Shown here: in pieces, positions 21,501 to 31,673 of the stretch | Position numbering within the stretch: position 1 is the first letter of the stretch | Layout: each line of letters opens with the position of its first letter | DNA from: Palaemon carinicauda | Taxonomy: Eukaryota; Arthropoda; Malacostraca; Decapoda; Palaemonidae | NCBI RefSeq assembly: GCF_036898095.1 | Contig: NC_090763.1 | Coordinates: forward strand, 61,063,241-61,127,240 | Length of the DNA: 64,000 bases | Reading direction: 5' to 3' | Notes under the pieces: generated by a model | The model's database searches: none | What the model was told of the DNA's origin: nothing | Seen by the model: only the letters and a program-made list of their open reading frames with translations | Program-made: the position numbers and the translations under genes

Positions 21501-21700
21501 TACTGGCTAGTACAGTGGTAATGAGTTCGCCTTGCATTCTCATGGCAGCAGCTTAATCCCAGCCTAGGAATGTGAGTATAAGATGTTTACTTTGGAGGTT
21601 ATTACTGTGGTTGGGCACTTAGTGGGAGGTTAGGCTTGCCAAGCTCACATTGTGGTGTGCATCTCTTCACATAATGCTGGAACTGAAACCATATACCTTC
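21501..21700 (+). repeat. tRNA-derived SINE-like sequence
   Basis: TGGCTAGTACAGTGGTAATG near 21,507 fits a tRNA A box, and GCTTAATCCCAGCC about 40 bases on fits a degraded B box at the expected spacing. The following TTTGGAGGTTATTAC and GGGCACTTAGTGGGAGG parts would be the SINE body. The 3' limit is uncertain. It is unlikely to be a functional tRNA. Confidence 0.5.
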
Positions 21701-23312
21701 AACATGAAGCCAAAATCAACCATTTAAACTAAAAAACAGGAGAAAAGGATTCAACATCTTTGGATAGAATGCAACAGAACGTCTGTACTCATTGCAGCTT
21801 AAGGAACAAGTGAAGAGTCTTTGACAGGAGAATAGGCAGGGGCACTCGCCCACACACCACCTGTTATTAATTGACTTTTTAAAAATTTCAATAGCCATCC
21901 CAGCTCTATTAAAGATATCAACTATTTCAAAGGTACGAATATGTGTAAGAGCAAATACAGTCAAGTATACAAAACTATACTTATAATTTTTACACTCAAC
22001 AGCTTAAGAGTAGAACAGCCCATTAAAAGACATACATATATATAAGAGAGGATAATGATGTTGCCAGTAAATGATTTTTTATATTGCTATTACAGTACTG
22101 TACAGTATATTCACTACTGTAGCGCATTTTATATTTGATGTACAATTACATTTCTAAAGCAAATATTTACAAGTGTAAAAATTAGAAAAATACCTTGGAA
22201 ATTAAATCGCCTATCATTTGCGGAATTCTGCAACTGCGGGGGTGGGAGGATATCTAACTCTTTCTAAATCAACAATCTGCACAATTTCCAAAAATAAAGA
22301 AACCATTAAAGAAGTTAATGTAATAACAGGAACTTTATCTCTAACTAAATAAAGAAGCAAGACCATTGACAAAGTTGAAAAATTGCTATTAATTTGGATC
22401 AACAAAAAGCAGTTGACATAAGCCTGTGAAAGATAGGGAAAGTGGGGACTTGAGATTAAGCCGCTTTCCTACTCAAGAAAGTGATACATCTAAAGGGAAG
22501 CTCAATTTTCAATAATTTCTTTATTCTATTAAAAATTACTTTATTTCTCTTCTTTATGGTATGCTTTTATGTGCTATTCTGTATTTCAATGTTAACAACT
22601 TTGTAAAAACAACCTATAGTAAGAGCATCCTAATGCTATTTCCATTTATTTAGGGGGAAAATTGATTTAGTGTTCAAACATAGATTTGAAATGAATTACG
22701 TTCAATCTCTGATGTGTCACTATAATGAAATAGAAAATATATAAAAGAATATAAAGAGAAATTATCACATAATCACTGAGCCCCCAAAACCTCTAGAGGC
22801 ATTTGCATATACAATAAGCAACTTGTTTATTTTCAAAAGAAAAATTACATGGTGAAATTGCGAAGTCCAAAAGCAAATTGTGGAATGAGGAGTACTATAC
22901 GTCTCTATCTTCAGCCCCAAAGAGGATATTGTATTTAGAAAAAAAAAATCTCGCTCATCACCCTTTTTGACCTAAACCTAGAGTGAGCTGAATTCATTTA
23001 AAAAGAAAAAAAAATGGAATACTGATAGTAAAATGGATGGGGAATTTTTTATCTTTGTATCTGTTATTCCTTTGGGATGATGTATTTCTAAACATTTATT
23101 TGCCTTCAGTTAGTAAAAAATCCTATTCGAACTTTGCCAATAACCTTATATAAATTTGGTTATTCTGGCAAGCATCAAATGGCACATATATAATCTTAAA
23201 GAAAGCTTGAGAGAAATTTAAATTAATGATCAAAGGATGAAAATATAGTAAAAAGAAAAACTACATACAGTATACTGTACATGTTTCACTTAGAAATCAC
23301 ACTTCTACTTAC
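21701..23312. other. Intron sequence, no feature recognised
   Basis: AT-rich DNA in the MBIP intron between the SINE-like sequence and the exon at 23,313-23,478. No gene, RNA or element end is evident. Confidence 0.55.
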
Positions 23313-23478
23313 ATTTCAAATGGCTATTTGAATCTTTTGATCTTAATACAACAGCAGAAGTTCGGGCACAAGAATTCTGAGATGTCACAGTTCCAGCCAA
23401 AGTACAAAATTCTTGTACGTTAAAAACATCTATTTCTTGTCTCTTATGCTTTTGAAATGCTTTAATTCTTCGGTTGAG
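23313..23478 (-). CDS. MBIP: MBIP exon (CART motif region)
   Basis: A 166-base exon bordered by ATATTTCAG and GTAAGTAG. It starts on a full codon and reads LNRRIKAFQKHKRQEID, then VQEFCTLAGTVTSQNSCART, then SNSHLK plus one base. The RRI.AF..RK..EI pattern followed by an EFC and CART motif is typical of MBIP and gives the strongest identification together with the 700-848 exon. Confidence 0.85.
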
Positions 23479-23604
23479 CTGAAATATAATAAAATTTGCT
23501 TCATATCCTAATCAGTTTTTCAATGTTCTAAAGGAAAAGCATTTCAAATTACCAAGAATTAAATGTAAAATATTCCTTATCTATAAACTACTAAATAGTT
23601 CCAT

Positions 23605-24083
23605 TTAGTGAAACATGGGAGGAACTGCAAAAGATGATAGAAGGTTTGAATAGAGAAAGCAGAAATGTAGGACTGAAAATGAATGAGTAAAACTAATGTA
23701 ATGTTCAATGAAAATGCAGACAATAAAAAGGGTTATGGACGAACCTCTAGAGATTGTTAATGAATATACGTACTTAGGATAGGCAGTAAATGTTTCCCCA
23801 AGGCATGAGACCAAAATTAAAATAAAGATAAGCATGAGATGTTGAGCTTTTGATAAACCGTATGAGATTACGCAAGAAAATTGCCACTTTCTAAAAAGAA
23901 AAGTATCTAATCAGATGGCCCTACCAGTATTAACTTATATATCAGAAACTTGGAGCCTTACTAAAGCCTTAAAACACAAGTTAGTTAAAACTCAAAGACC
24001 TATGGAAACAATAATGATGGAATTAACAGTGACATAGATACAAGAGCAAACTAAATTAGAGAATATTCTAACTAGAAGTAAAG
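23605..24083 (+). pseudogene. LINE reverse-transcriptase relic, 5' side of the element-3 insertion
   Basis: On the plus strand, frames give GLNRESRNVGLKMNE, then EIVNEYTYLG, then LPVLTYISETWSL and TQRPMETIMMEL. These are typical of the region after the catalytic box in a non-LTR RT. Several stops and indels are present. It is cut at 24,083 by the DIRS-like element and resumes at 30,846. Confidence 0.75.
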
Positions 24084-24290
24084 AAAAATGTTATTTTTAT
24101 TAGTAAAATAAATTTTTGAATATACTTACCCGATAATCATGTAGCTGTCAACTCCGTTGCCCGACAGAATTCTATGGAGGGATACGCCAGCTATCACAAT
24201 ACTAGAAGGGGGTGTACTTACCAGCGCCACCTGTGGCCAGGTACTCAAGTACTTCTTGTTGACACCTCCTCAATTATTCCTCGGTCCACT
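24084..24290. repeat. 3' inverted terminal repeat of the preserved family-B element
   Basis: The first 58 bases (24,084-24,141) are an exact reverse complement of 24,327-24,384. From about 24,125 to 24,285 the sequence is inverted at about 30,673-30,832 (shared GAATTCTATGGAGGGATACG). Confidence 0.92.
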
Positions 24291-24326
24291 GGTTCTCTAT
24301 GGGGAGGAAGGGAGGGTCGATTAAAT

Positions 24327-24417
24327 CATGATTATCGGGTAAGTATATTCAAAAATTTATTTTACTAATAAAAATAACATTTTTCAATATTAAACTTACC
24401 CGATAATCATGTAGCTG
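24327..24417. repeat. Internal complementary region of the preserved family-B element
   Basis: The first half is the exact inverse of the left end. The second half (TTTTTCAATATTAAACTTAC onwards) is the exact inverse of the right end at about 30,803-30,845. The junction holds a single TTTTT, so the circle would be joined across A5/T5. Confidence 0.93.
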
Positions 24418-24814
24418 ATTCACACCCAGGGGGGTGGGTGAAAACCAGTGTACAAGATTAAAGGATAGCTAAGTATCCCATATTTCATATAACAGTTATC
24501 TCAAATAACAATGAAATAATAAGTACCTGGTAAGGAAGTCGAATTGAACCGTTACTCTGCCTCTTTTTTAAGTTCGTCTTCCTTACTGAGCGCAGCGTTC
24601 CTCTTGGAGGCTGAATCAACCCAAAGGTGCCAAAGTATATGGGGTTGCAACCCCTACTAAAGGACCTCTACAAAACCTCTAACCCAGGCGCTTCTCAAGA
24701 ATGAATAGACCACCCGCCAAATCAAAAGGATGCGGAAGGCTTCTTAGCCTACCGTAACAACCATAAAAACAACAATAAAAGCATTCAAGAGAAAGGTTAA
24801 AAAAGGTTATGGGA

Positions 24815-25987
24815 TTAAGGGAATGTAGTGGCTGAGCCCTCACCTACTACTGCACTCGCTGCTACGAATGGTCCCAGGGTGTAGCAGTTCTCGTAAAGAG
24901 ACTGGACATCTTTAAGATAAAATGATGCAAACACTGACTTGCTCCTCCAATAGGTTGCATCCATTATGCTCTGCAGAGAACGGTTTTTATTAAAGGCCAT
25001 CGAAGTAGCTACGGCTCTTACTTCGTGGGTCCTTACCTTCAGCAATGCAAGGTCTTCCTCCTTTAAGTGAGAGTGGGCTTCTCTAATCAGAAGCCTTATA
25101 TAATATGAAACCCCATTCTTGGACATGGGCCTCGAAGGTTTCTTGATGGCACACCATAAGGCTTCTGACTGTCCTCGAAGAGGTTTAGACCTCTTAAGAT
25201 AAAATTTGAGAGCTCTGACAGGGCAAAGAACTCTCTCTAGTTCGTTACCTACCATGTTGGAGAGGCTAGGTATTTCGAACGATCTAGGCCAAGGACGTGA
25301 AGGAAGTTCGTTCTTTGCAAGGAATCCGAGCTGAAAAGAACATGTTGCAGATTCGGTCGTGAAAACAATGTTCTTGCTGAAGGCATGAACCTCACTGACT
25401 CTCTTAGCTGTTGCAAGGCAGACGAGAAAAAGAGTCTTGAGGGTAAGGTCCTTGAAGGAAGCTGACTGGAGAGGTTCGAACCTAGGAGACATAAGGAACC
25501 TTAAGACTACGTCTAGGTTCCAGCCTGGAGTGGATAGACGACGCTCTTTAGACGTCTCAAAAGACTTAAGAATGTCTTGAAGGTCCTTGTTGGCAGAAAG
25601 GTCCAAACCTCTGTGGCGGAGAACTGAAGCCAACATACTCCTATACCCTTTAATCGTAGGGGCTGAAAGGGATCTCTCATTCCTAAGATGTAGAAGGAAG
25701 TCAGCTATTTGGGTCACAGAGGTATTGGTAGAGGATATTGAATTGGCTCTACACCAGCTTCGGAAGACCTCCCACTTAGACTGGTAGACTCTACGAGTGG
25801 AAACCCTTCTCGCTCTGGCAATCGCACTGGCTGCCTCCTTCGAAAAGCCTCTAGCTCTAGCGAATCTTTCGACAGTCTGAAGGCAGTCAGCCGAAGAGCG
25901 TGGAGGTTTGGGTGCAACCTGTCTACAAGAGGTTGACGTAGAAGGTCCACTCTTAGAGGTAGAGTCCTGGGGATGTCGACTAGCCAT
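24815..25987 (-). CDS. DIRS-type tyrosine recombinase, family B
   Basis: A 390-residue recombinase. The start is the ATG at 25,985-25,987 (MASRHPQD), at the same place in two other family-B copies. The core-binding part has CLQTVERFARARGFSKEAAS and SAPTIKGYRSML. The catalytic part has AKRVSEVHAFS (Arg), HEVRAVATS (His, Arg), YWRSKSVF and ASFYLKDV (Tyr). All key residues are present. The first 270 or so bases overlap the polyprotein 3' end in another frame. Upstream of the ATG, the frame stays open to 27,682 across the reverse transcriptase. Confidence 0.9.
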   Translation of the reverse strand: MASRHPQDSTSKSGPSTSTSCRQVAPKPPRSSADCLQTVERFARARGFSKEAASAIARARRVSTRRVYQSKWEVFRSWCRANSISSTNTSVTQIADFLLHLRNERSLSAPTIKGYRSMLASVLRHRGLDLSANKDLQDILKSFETSKERRLSTPGWNLDVVLRFLMSPRFEPLQSASFKDLTLKTLFLVCLATAKRVSEVHAFSKNIVFTTESATCSFQLGFLAKNELPSRPWPRSFEIPSLSNMVGNELERVLCPVRALKFYLKRSKPLRGQSEALWCAIKKPSRPMSKNGVSYYIRLLIREAHSHLKEEDLALLKVRTHEVRAVATSMAFNKNRSLQSIMDATYWRSKSVFASFYLKDVQSLYENCYTLGPFVAASAVVGEGSATTFP

Positions 25988-27939
25988 TGAAGTACCTCTG
26001 TGTACCATTCTCTTGCAGGCCAAAGGGGAGCAACCAGCGTCAGCCGTGTCCCTTCGTGCGAGATGAATTTCTGCAGAACTTTGTTTATTATCTTGAACGG
26101 TGGGAATGCGTACAGGTCGAGATGGGACCAGTTCAGTAGAAAAGCATCCACATGAACTGCTGCAGGGTCTGGAACAGGGGAACAGTACAGCGGAAGTCTC
26201 TTGGTTATGGAGGTGGCAAACAGATCTATGGTAGGTTGACCCCACAAGGTCCAAAGTCTGTTGCACACACTCTTGTGGAGGGTCCATTCCGTGGGAATGA
26301 CCTGATTCCTTCTGCTTAGGCGATCTGCTGAGACGTTCATATCGCCCTGAATGAACCTCGTGACCAGAGAGAGGTTTAGACCTCTTGACCAAATGAGGAG
26401 GTCCCTTGCGATCTCGTATAGGCTCCTCGAATGGGTCCCTCCTTGCTTGGAGATGTAAGCCAAGGCTGTGGTATTGTCTGAGTTCACCTCCACCACTTTG
26501 CCTAGCAGGAGGGACTTGAAGTTCAACAGGGCTAAATGAACTGCTAGTAGCTCCTTGCAGTTGATGTGGAGTAATCCCTGTTCTTCGTTCCACGTTCCCG
26601 AGCATTCCCGTCCGTTCAAAGTCGCACCCCAGCCCGAGTCCGATGCATCTGAGAAGAGATGAAGATTGGGGGTCTGAATAGCCAACGATAGACCCTCCCT
26701 GAGAAGGAGGTTGTGCTTCCACCATAGGAGAGTGGTCTTCATCTCTTGGGTGATTGGGATAGAGACTGCTTCGAGAGTCGAACCCTTGTCCCAATGAGCT
26801 GCAAGATGGAATTGAAGAGGGCGGAGGTGGAGTCTCCCTAGCTCGACGAACAGGGCCAGTGATGAAAGGGTCCCTGTGAGACTCATCCACTGTCTCACCG
26901 AGCAACTGCTCCTCTTCAGCATGCTCATGATGCACTCTAGGGCTTGGCTTATCCTGGGGGCCGATGGAAAAGCCCGAAAATCCTGACTCCGAATCTCCAT
27001 TCCCAGGTACACAATGGATTGGGAGGGAATGAGTTGAGACTTTTCTATGTTGACTAATAGACCCAGTTCTCTGATTAAGTCTAAAGTCCAATTGAGATTC
27101 TCCAGACAGCGACGACTCGTGGAGGCTTTCAACAGCCAGTCGTCTAAGTAGAGGGAGGCTCTGATGTCCGATAAGTGTAGGAATTTTGCTATATTCCTCA
27201 TCAGATGAGTAAAGACCATAGGAGCTGTGCTTAGGCCAAAACACAGGGCTTGGAATTGGTAGACAACCTTTCCGAAAACGAATCTCAGGAAATGTTGGGA
27301 GTCTGGATGAATAGGAACGTGAAAGTAGGCATCTTTCAAGTCCAACGAGACCATCCAGTCCTCCTGCCTGACCGCTGCTAAGACCGACTTCGTCGTCTCC
27401 ATCGTGAACGTCTGCTTGGTGACATACGCGTTGAGCGCGCTGACGTCCAGCACCGGTCTCCAACCCCCTGTCTTCTTGGCCACAAGAAAGAGACGGTTGT
27501 AGAAGCCCGGGGATTGATGGTCCCGGACTATAACCACTGCCTTCTTCTGCACAAGTAGCGACACCTCCTGGTGCAATGCTAGCCTCTTGTCCTCTTCTTT
27601 GTAGTTGGGAGAGAGGTTGATGGGCGATGTGGTCAGAGGTGGTTTGAGGCAGAATGGAATCCTGTAACCGTTCCTCAGCCAACTGACAGACTGGGCGTCT
27701 GCACCTCTCTTCTCCCAGGCTCGCCAGAAGATCTTGAGTCTGGCTCCTACTGCTGTCTGGAGATGCGGAGAGTCAGTTTTTTCCTTTAGATGTCCTGGAG
27801 CCTTTCCTGGACTTGCTCCTGTAAGAGTCTGGACGGGAGCTTCCTCGGCTGGGGGCTCTACCACGAAAGGGCGGTATGAACCTCGTAGCAGGGGTATCAA
27901 CCACTGGGGAGCGATAAGTCTTGGGGACTGAGGTAGCAA
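25714..27939 (-). CDS. Reverse transcriptase / RNase H / Dam-like methyltransferase polyprotein, family B
   Basis: An intact 741-codon frame. RT motifs are GGWRPVLDVSALN, SLDLKDAYFHVPIH, CFGLSTAPMVFT, SLYLDDWLL and IVYLGMEI. RNase H motifs are FSDASDSGWGATL, INCKELLAVHL, NSDNTTALAYIS and SADRLSR. The tail has TIDLFATS, VPDPAAVHVDAF, YAFPPFKII and LVAPLWPAREWY, as in the Dam-like domain of DIRS elements. The N-terminus overlaps the gag 3' end by about 167 bases, so the first residues may not be used as shown. Confidence 0.92.
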   Translation of the reverse strand: MLPQSPRLIAPQWLIPLLRGSYRPFVVEPPAEEAPVQTLTGASPGKAPGHLKEKTDSPHLQTAVGARLKIFWRAWEKRGADAQSVSWLRNGYRIPFCLKPPLTTSPINLSPNYKEEDKRLALHQEVSLLVQKKAVVIVRDHQSPGFYNRLFLVAKKTGGWRPVLDVSALNAYVTKQTFTMETTKSVLAAVRQEDWMVSLDLKDAYFHVPIHPDSQHFLRFVFGKVVYQFQALCFGLSTAPMVFTHLMRNIAKFLHLSDIRASLYLDDWLLKASTSRRCLENLNWTLDLIRELGLLVNIEKSQLIPSQSIVYLGMEIRSQDFRAFPSAPRISQALECIMSMLKRSSCSVRQWMSLTGTLSSLALFVELGRLHLRPLQFHLAAHWDKGSTLEAVSIPITQEMKTTLLWWKHNLLLREGLSLAIQTPNLHLFSDASDSGWGATLNGRECSGTWNEEQGLLHINCKELLAVHLALLNFKSLLLGKVVEVNSDNTTALAYISKQGGTHSRSLYEIARDLLIWSRGLNLSLVTRFIQGDMNVSADRLSRRNQVIPTEWTLHKSVCNRLWTLWGQPTIDLFATSITKRLPLYCSPVPDPAAVHVDAFLLNWSHLDLYAFPPFKIINKVLQKFISHEGTRLTLVAPLWPAREWYTEVLQWLVDIPRTLPLRVDLLRQPLVDRLHPNLHALRLTAFRLSKDSLELEAFRRRQPVRLPEREGFPLVESTSLSGRSSEAGVEPIQYPLPIPL

Positions 27940-30462
27940 CCTTAGACTTACGAGCCGATGAGGCTACAAGATCGTGTGTGTCCTTTTGTATCAGGGCAGC
28001 AGACAAGTCCTTAACCAGCTCTTCGGGGAAGAGGAACTTCGAGAGCGGAGCAAAAAGGAGTTGTGACCTTTGGCAAGGTGTAATGCTGGAGGAAAGGAAG
28101 GTACACAGCTGTTCCCTTTTCTTCAAAACCCCTGATACAAACATCGACGCAAGCTCACCCGATCCATCCCTAATGGCCTTATCCATGCAGGACATTAATA
28201 GCATGGCAGAATCTTTGTCCGCAGGAGAGGTCTTCTTGCTGAGGGCCCCCAGGCACCAGTCAAGAAAGTTGAACATCTCAAATGCTCTAAACAGTCCTTT
28301 CAGTAAGTGATCCAGGTCTGAGAAGGTCCAGCAAACCTTAGAACGCCTCATTGCAGTTCTCCGAGGCGAGTCTACCAGACTTGAGAAGTCAGCCTGGGCA
28401 GAGGCAGGTACTCCCAAGCCTGGTGCTTCTCCTGTGGCATACCAAACGCTCGCTTTCGAAGTGAGCTTAGTTGGCGGGAACATGAAAGAAGTTTTGCCAA
28501 GGTGTTGCTTAGTCTGCAGCCACTCCCCTAAGATCCTTAATGCTCTCTTAGAGGACCTTGCTAGGACTAGCTTAGTATAGGAGGACTTAGCTTGTTGTAC
28601 GCCCAGCGAAAACTCAGATGGAGGAGAGCGGGGAATAGCAGAGACAAAGTGGTCTGGGTAAACCTCCCTAAGCAGAGCCAAGACCTTACGAAAGTCAATC
28701 GACTGTGGAGAAGGCTTGGATTCATCCACGTCTGACGAGGGATCCAGGTGTGCCTCCTCATCATCAGACGCCTCATCACCAGAGTGTAGCGAAGATATTG
28801 GACAAGAATGCTGAACAGCAGAGTCAGAACGAGTAGGAACAATATTAGTGGTTTCCTCTTCAAGTAACTGTTGAGGGAGAACCTGAGGCTCAGACTGCAA
28901 AGGCTGAATAACAGACAAAGCAGAAGGAAGGCGCATGGGTGGAGGAGGCTGACTCCTAGCATGAGAGGTTGAACCCAAGAGTTGCGCTTGCTGAGCGGTT
29001 GGTGGAAGCGGAGTAGCAAGTTCCTGTTCCTGTGGTGTGAGCGGAGCGTGATGAGGTTGAGGCTGCGCAGAACAAGGTAAATGTCTCGCAAGCTGAGGCT
29101 CCTGAGGCGCAAGGCCAAGGTGTAGTGGAGCTTGCCTTGTGGATGGTTGAGCTCGCTGCAGCGAGAGCTGAGGAGACTGACTCATGCACGGGAGAGGTTG
29201 TTGTACCTCAGCCGAGAGTTGCACCACAGGTGGAGCAGCAAGGGGAGGCGGAGGAAGAGAGGTATAATCCTCCTGATCCCATAGCAAAGGTTGCCTTAAA
29301 GAAGGCGGAGGCTGAACACCACTGGGAACAGCAAACTCAGACTGTGGTTCAACATCGTACGCCTGGCAGGTGGTACTGCGATCAGGCGGAGCAAGCGCAG
29401 GCGGAGCGAGCGTAGGCGGAGCGAACGCAGGCGGAGGGAGTGTAGGCGGAGGCGGAGGCGCAACACTCTCAGCCCGACACTCACGCATCAAGTCCGAAAG
29501 CTGTGCTTGCATGGACTGTAGTAGAGTCCACTTAGGGTCGGCAGAAACTACAGTAGGCTGAGGTAAAGCCTTAACAGTCGAGCTCTGTTGTGGCAGAACC
29601 TTACTCCTCTTGGGCGGAGTGCAGTCGACAGATGACTGCGGCGAGTCAGAGCTGAGCCAATGACTGCAACCTGGCTGAGCACTCGCGGACTGGACTCTGC
29701 GTTTAAGTGGTCTCGAGACCTGAGACCAACGTTTCTTCCCTGACAGATGATCAGCGGACGAGAAAAAGACGGGCTCAATCGTCTGCAGGTGGGAGTGACG
29801 GTCTTTGGAAGACACGCCCGCAACCACCGAGGATACTTCTGTACGCCTAACAAGGCCTGCCGAACCCTTATGCCCTTCGACATTGCTTCTCCCCTGGGCT
29901 TGGGAGCTTGCAAGAGGTCCCGGACTGGGAGGACGACTGGCTCGCACAGAAGTATCCTCACGCACCACACTGGCACTGACACTGCACTGACACTAGCACT
30001 CGTCACAGCACTGGCACTAATTCCACCCACTGCACTCTTGACCTTAAGTTCCTTAACTTCGGCCATCAGAGACTTATGGTCACTTACCACTGACTCTACT
30101 TTATCGCCTAAGGCCTGAATAGCACGCAAAACAACAGACATATCAGGCGGAGGGCAAACAGTAGGTTCGGGGGTAGCCACTACAGGGGTAGGAAAAGGTA
30201 GGGGATCATGAGGTGAGGAAAACAGTGAAGAGTGAGAAGAACTCCTCCTAACTCTACCTCTCTCTAACTTAGTTGAATATTTTAAAAGACGGACAAATTC
30301 CAGTTCCGAAAGTCCGGCGCATTCCTCACATCGATTTTCTAACTGACAGGGTCTGTCCCTACAGTCAGAACAAGCGGTGTGAGGATCTACCGAGGCCTTC
30401 GGAATACGCCTATTGCAAGACCTACATCGTCTATGGGAGGGGGCTTGCGAAATGTCAGACAT
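27773..30462 (-). pseudogene. Gag-like protein, family B, one frameshift
   Basis: It starts MSDISQAP at 30,462. An N-terminal Cys/His module (CRSCNRRIPKASVDPHTACS, then CEEC) resembles that of the outer element. A basic Ser-rich linker and a helical segment follow. Near 29,970, next to a CACTG-rich repeat, the frame shifts. The downstream frame is open for about 730 codons. It holds a long Pro/Gln-rich linker, then a folded region (DKAIRDGSGELASMF, CQRSQLLFAPLSKFLFP) and a basic tail (SRKGSRTSKGKN). Gag proteins of this type are thought to package element RNA. Confidence 0.8.
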
Positions 30463-30672
30463 CTTGAATCCAAAGAGTTAGCCAAAGGGGTTTCCAAAAT
30501 CAAGCAAAAGATCGTTAACCGTATATCAGGACTATATAAAAGCTATCTAGCTAATATAAGAAGGTTTCCAGTAAAGCGACAGCCGAAATCTGAGAGAATA
30601 CTTCACCAATTAGCCGTGAACAAACTCGAAGATCATAAGCATATCCCAGAACGTCTTGCCGGAAGCACGACA

Positions 30673-30845
30673 GAGGAATAATTGAGGAGGTGTCAACAAG
30701 AAGTACTTGAGTACCTGGCCACAGGTGGCGCTGGTAAGTACACCCCCTTCTAGTATTGTGATAGCTGGCGTATCCCTCCATAGAATTCTGTCGGGCAACG
30801 GAGTTGACAGCTACATGATTATCGGGTAAGTTTAATATTGAAAAA
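30673..30845. repeat. 5' inverted terminal repeat of the preserved family-B element
   Basis: Reverse complement of about 24,125-24,285. The outer end TTTAATATTGAAAAA is inverted in the ICR at about 24,380-24,394. LINE sequence resumes immediately after it. Confidence 0.92.
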
Positions 30846-31080
30846 GAAATGGACATGGGCAAGACATATAACGAGAATGACATAGCAAATAAGCAAAAAG
30901 AATAACAGAATGTGTCCATAGAGATTGCAAACAAAGCAGGGAAAGAAAGAAAAGATGATGGAGTGACGACCGAAAAAGATTGCAGGTATAGACTGGCATG
31001 GAAAGACTATAAACAGATGGAAATGAAAGGACATGCCAGAGGGCTTTGTCTTGCTGCTGCTGCTGATGATGATATATTAC
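30846..31080 (+). pseudogene. LINE relic, 3' side of the element-3 insertion
   Basis: It opens with KWTWARHITRM, then SKKNNRMCP and a GFVL-type end, as is usual at the C-terminus of many non-LTR RTs. It continues the LINE broken at 24,083. A (TGC)n stretch lies near 31,050-31,065. Confidence 0.7.
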
Positions 31081-31235
31081 CTAGTTCATATGAAGTTTAT
31101 GAAATAATCTAGAACACTACAATTGTTACAGAATAAATTTTACAAATCTGAGAAAACTTTAAAAATACGTATTTGAAGTACTGTGTAACATTCTTTCTCC
31201 TAAATTGTAAATGGTGAATGGTTTAAACTGTTTAA

Positions 31236-31536
31236 CCCTTTTACCCCCGGGGTATTTGGAAATTTCCAACCCTTAACCCCAAAGGGGCTATTTTTTTCAC
31301 AGCACATTTTGCAGTATATATTTTTTAAATTGCTCTAACAGCCTTAATTTTTGTCATAGAGAGGTCAGGTTGGTCTCATTCTCTTGGAAAATGCCTGAAT
31401 TTTCTCAAAAAATTATCAAAAAATATGAAAAACTAATTTTTATAGCATTTTTTTGCAAGGACGTACCGGTACGTCCATGGGGGTAAAGGGATGGCTTTTG
31501 TGAAACGTACCAGTACGTCCTTTGGGGGTAAAAGGG
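31236..31536. mobile_element. piggyBac-type MITE, 301 bp
   Basis: The ends CCCTTTTACCCCC and GGGGGTAAAAGGG are exact 13-base inverted repeats. TTAA duplicates lie directly outside them (31,232-31,235 and 31,537-31,540). A TTAA target and ends beginning CCC are typical of the piggyBac superfamily. It has no coding capacity. An internal inverted CGTACCGGTACG is present. Confidence 0.88.
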
Positions 31537-31673
31537 TTAATAACTATCTAAATTGTCATAAAAATTCTATGCAAGACCTAGGGATTGGTAATTATTTCTT
31601 TGTTTAAATCTCTCATTTACCATTAGTGATGAGAATGTGAAACCATAAAGACTATAAAAAATTTTCAGCTTAC

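Larger units (their letters stand above)
24084..30845 (-). mobile_element. DIRS-like element, family B, best preserved copy
   Basis: A 6.76-kb element with AAAAA at both edges (24,084-24,088 and 30,841-30,845). Minus-strand order is 5' ITR, gag (30,462-27,773), polyprotein (27,939-25,714), recombinase (25,987-24,815), ICR and 3' ITR. Polyprotein and recombinase frames are intact. Gag has one frameshift near 29,970. The flanks are two parts of one old LINE. It lies in an MBIP intron in sense with that gene. Confidence 0.93.

Noticed and set aside
29900..30050. Programmed frameshift in gag
   Set aside because: Three family-B copies all change frame near this part of gag, but the direction and site differ (an extra C in a run in the outer element, repeat-associated in the others). 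Independent decay is simpler.
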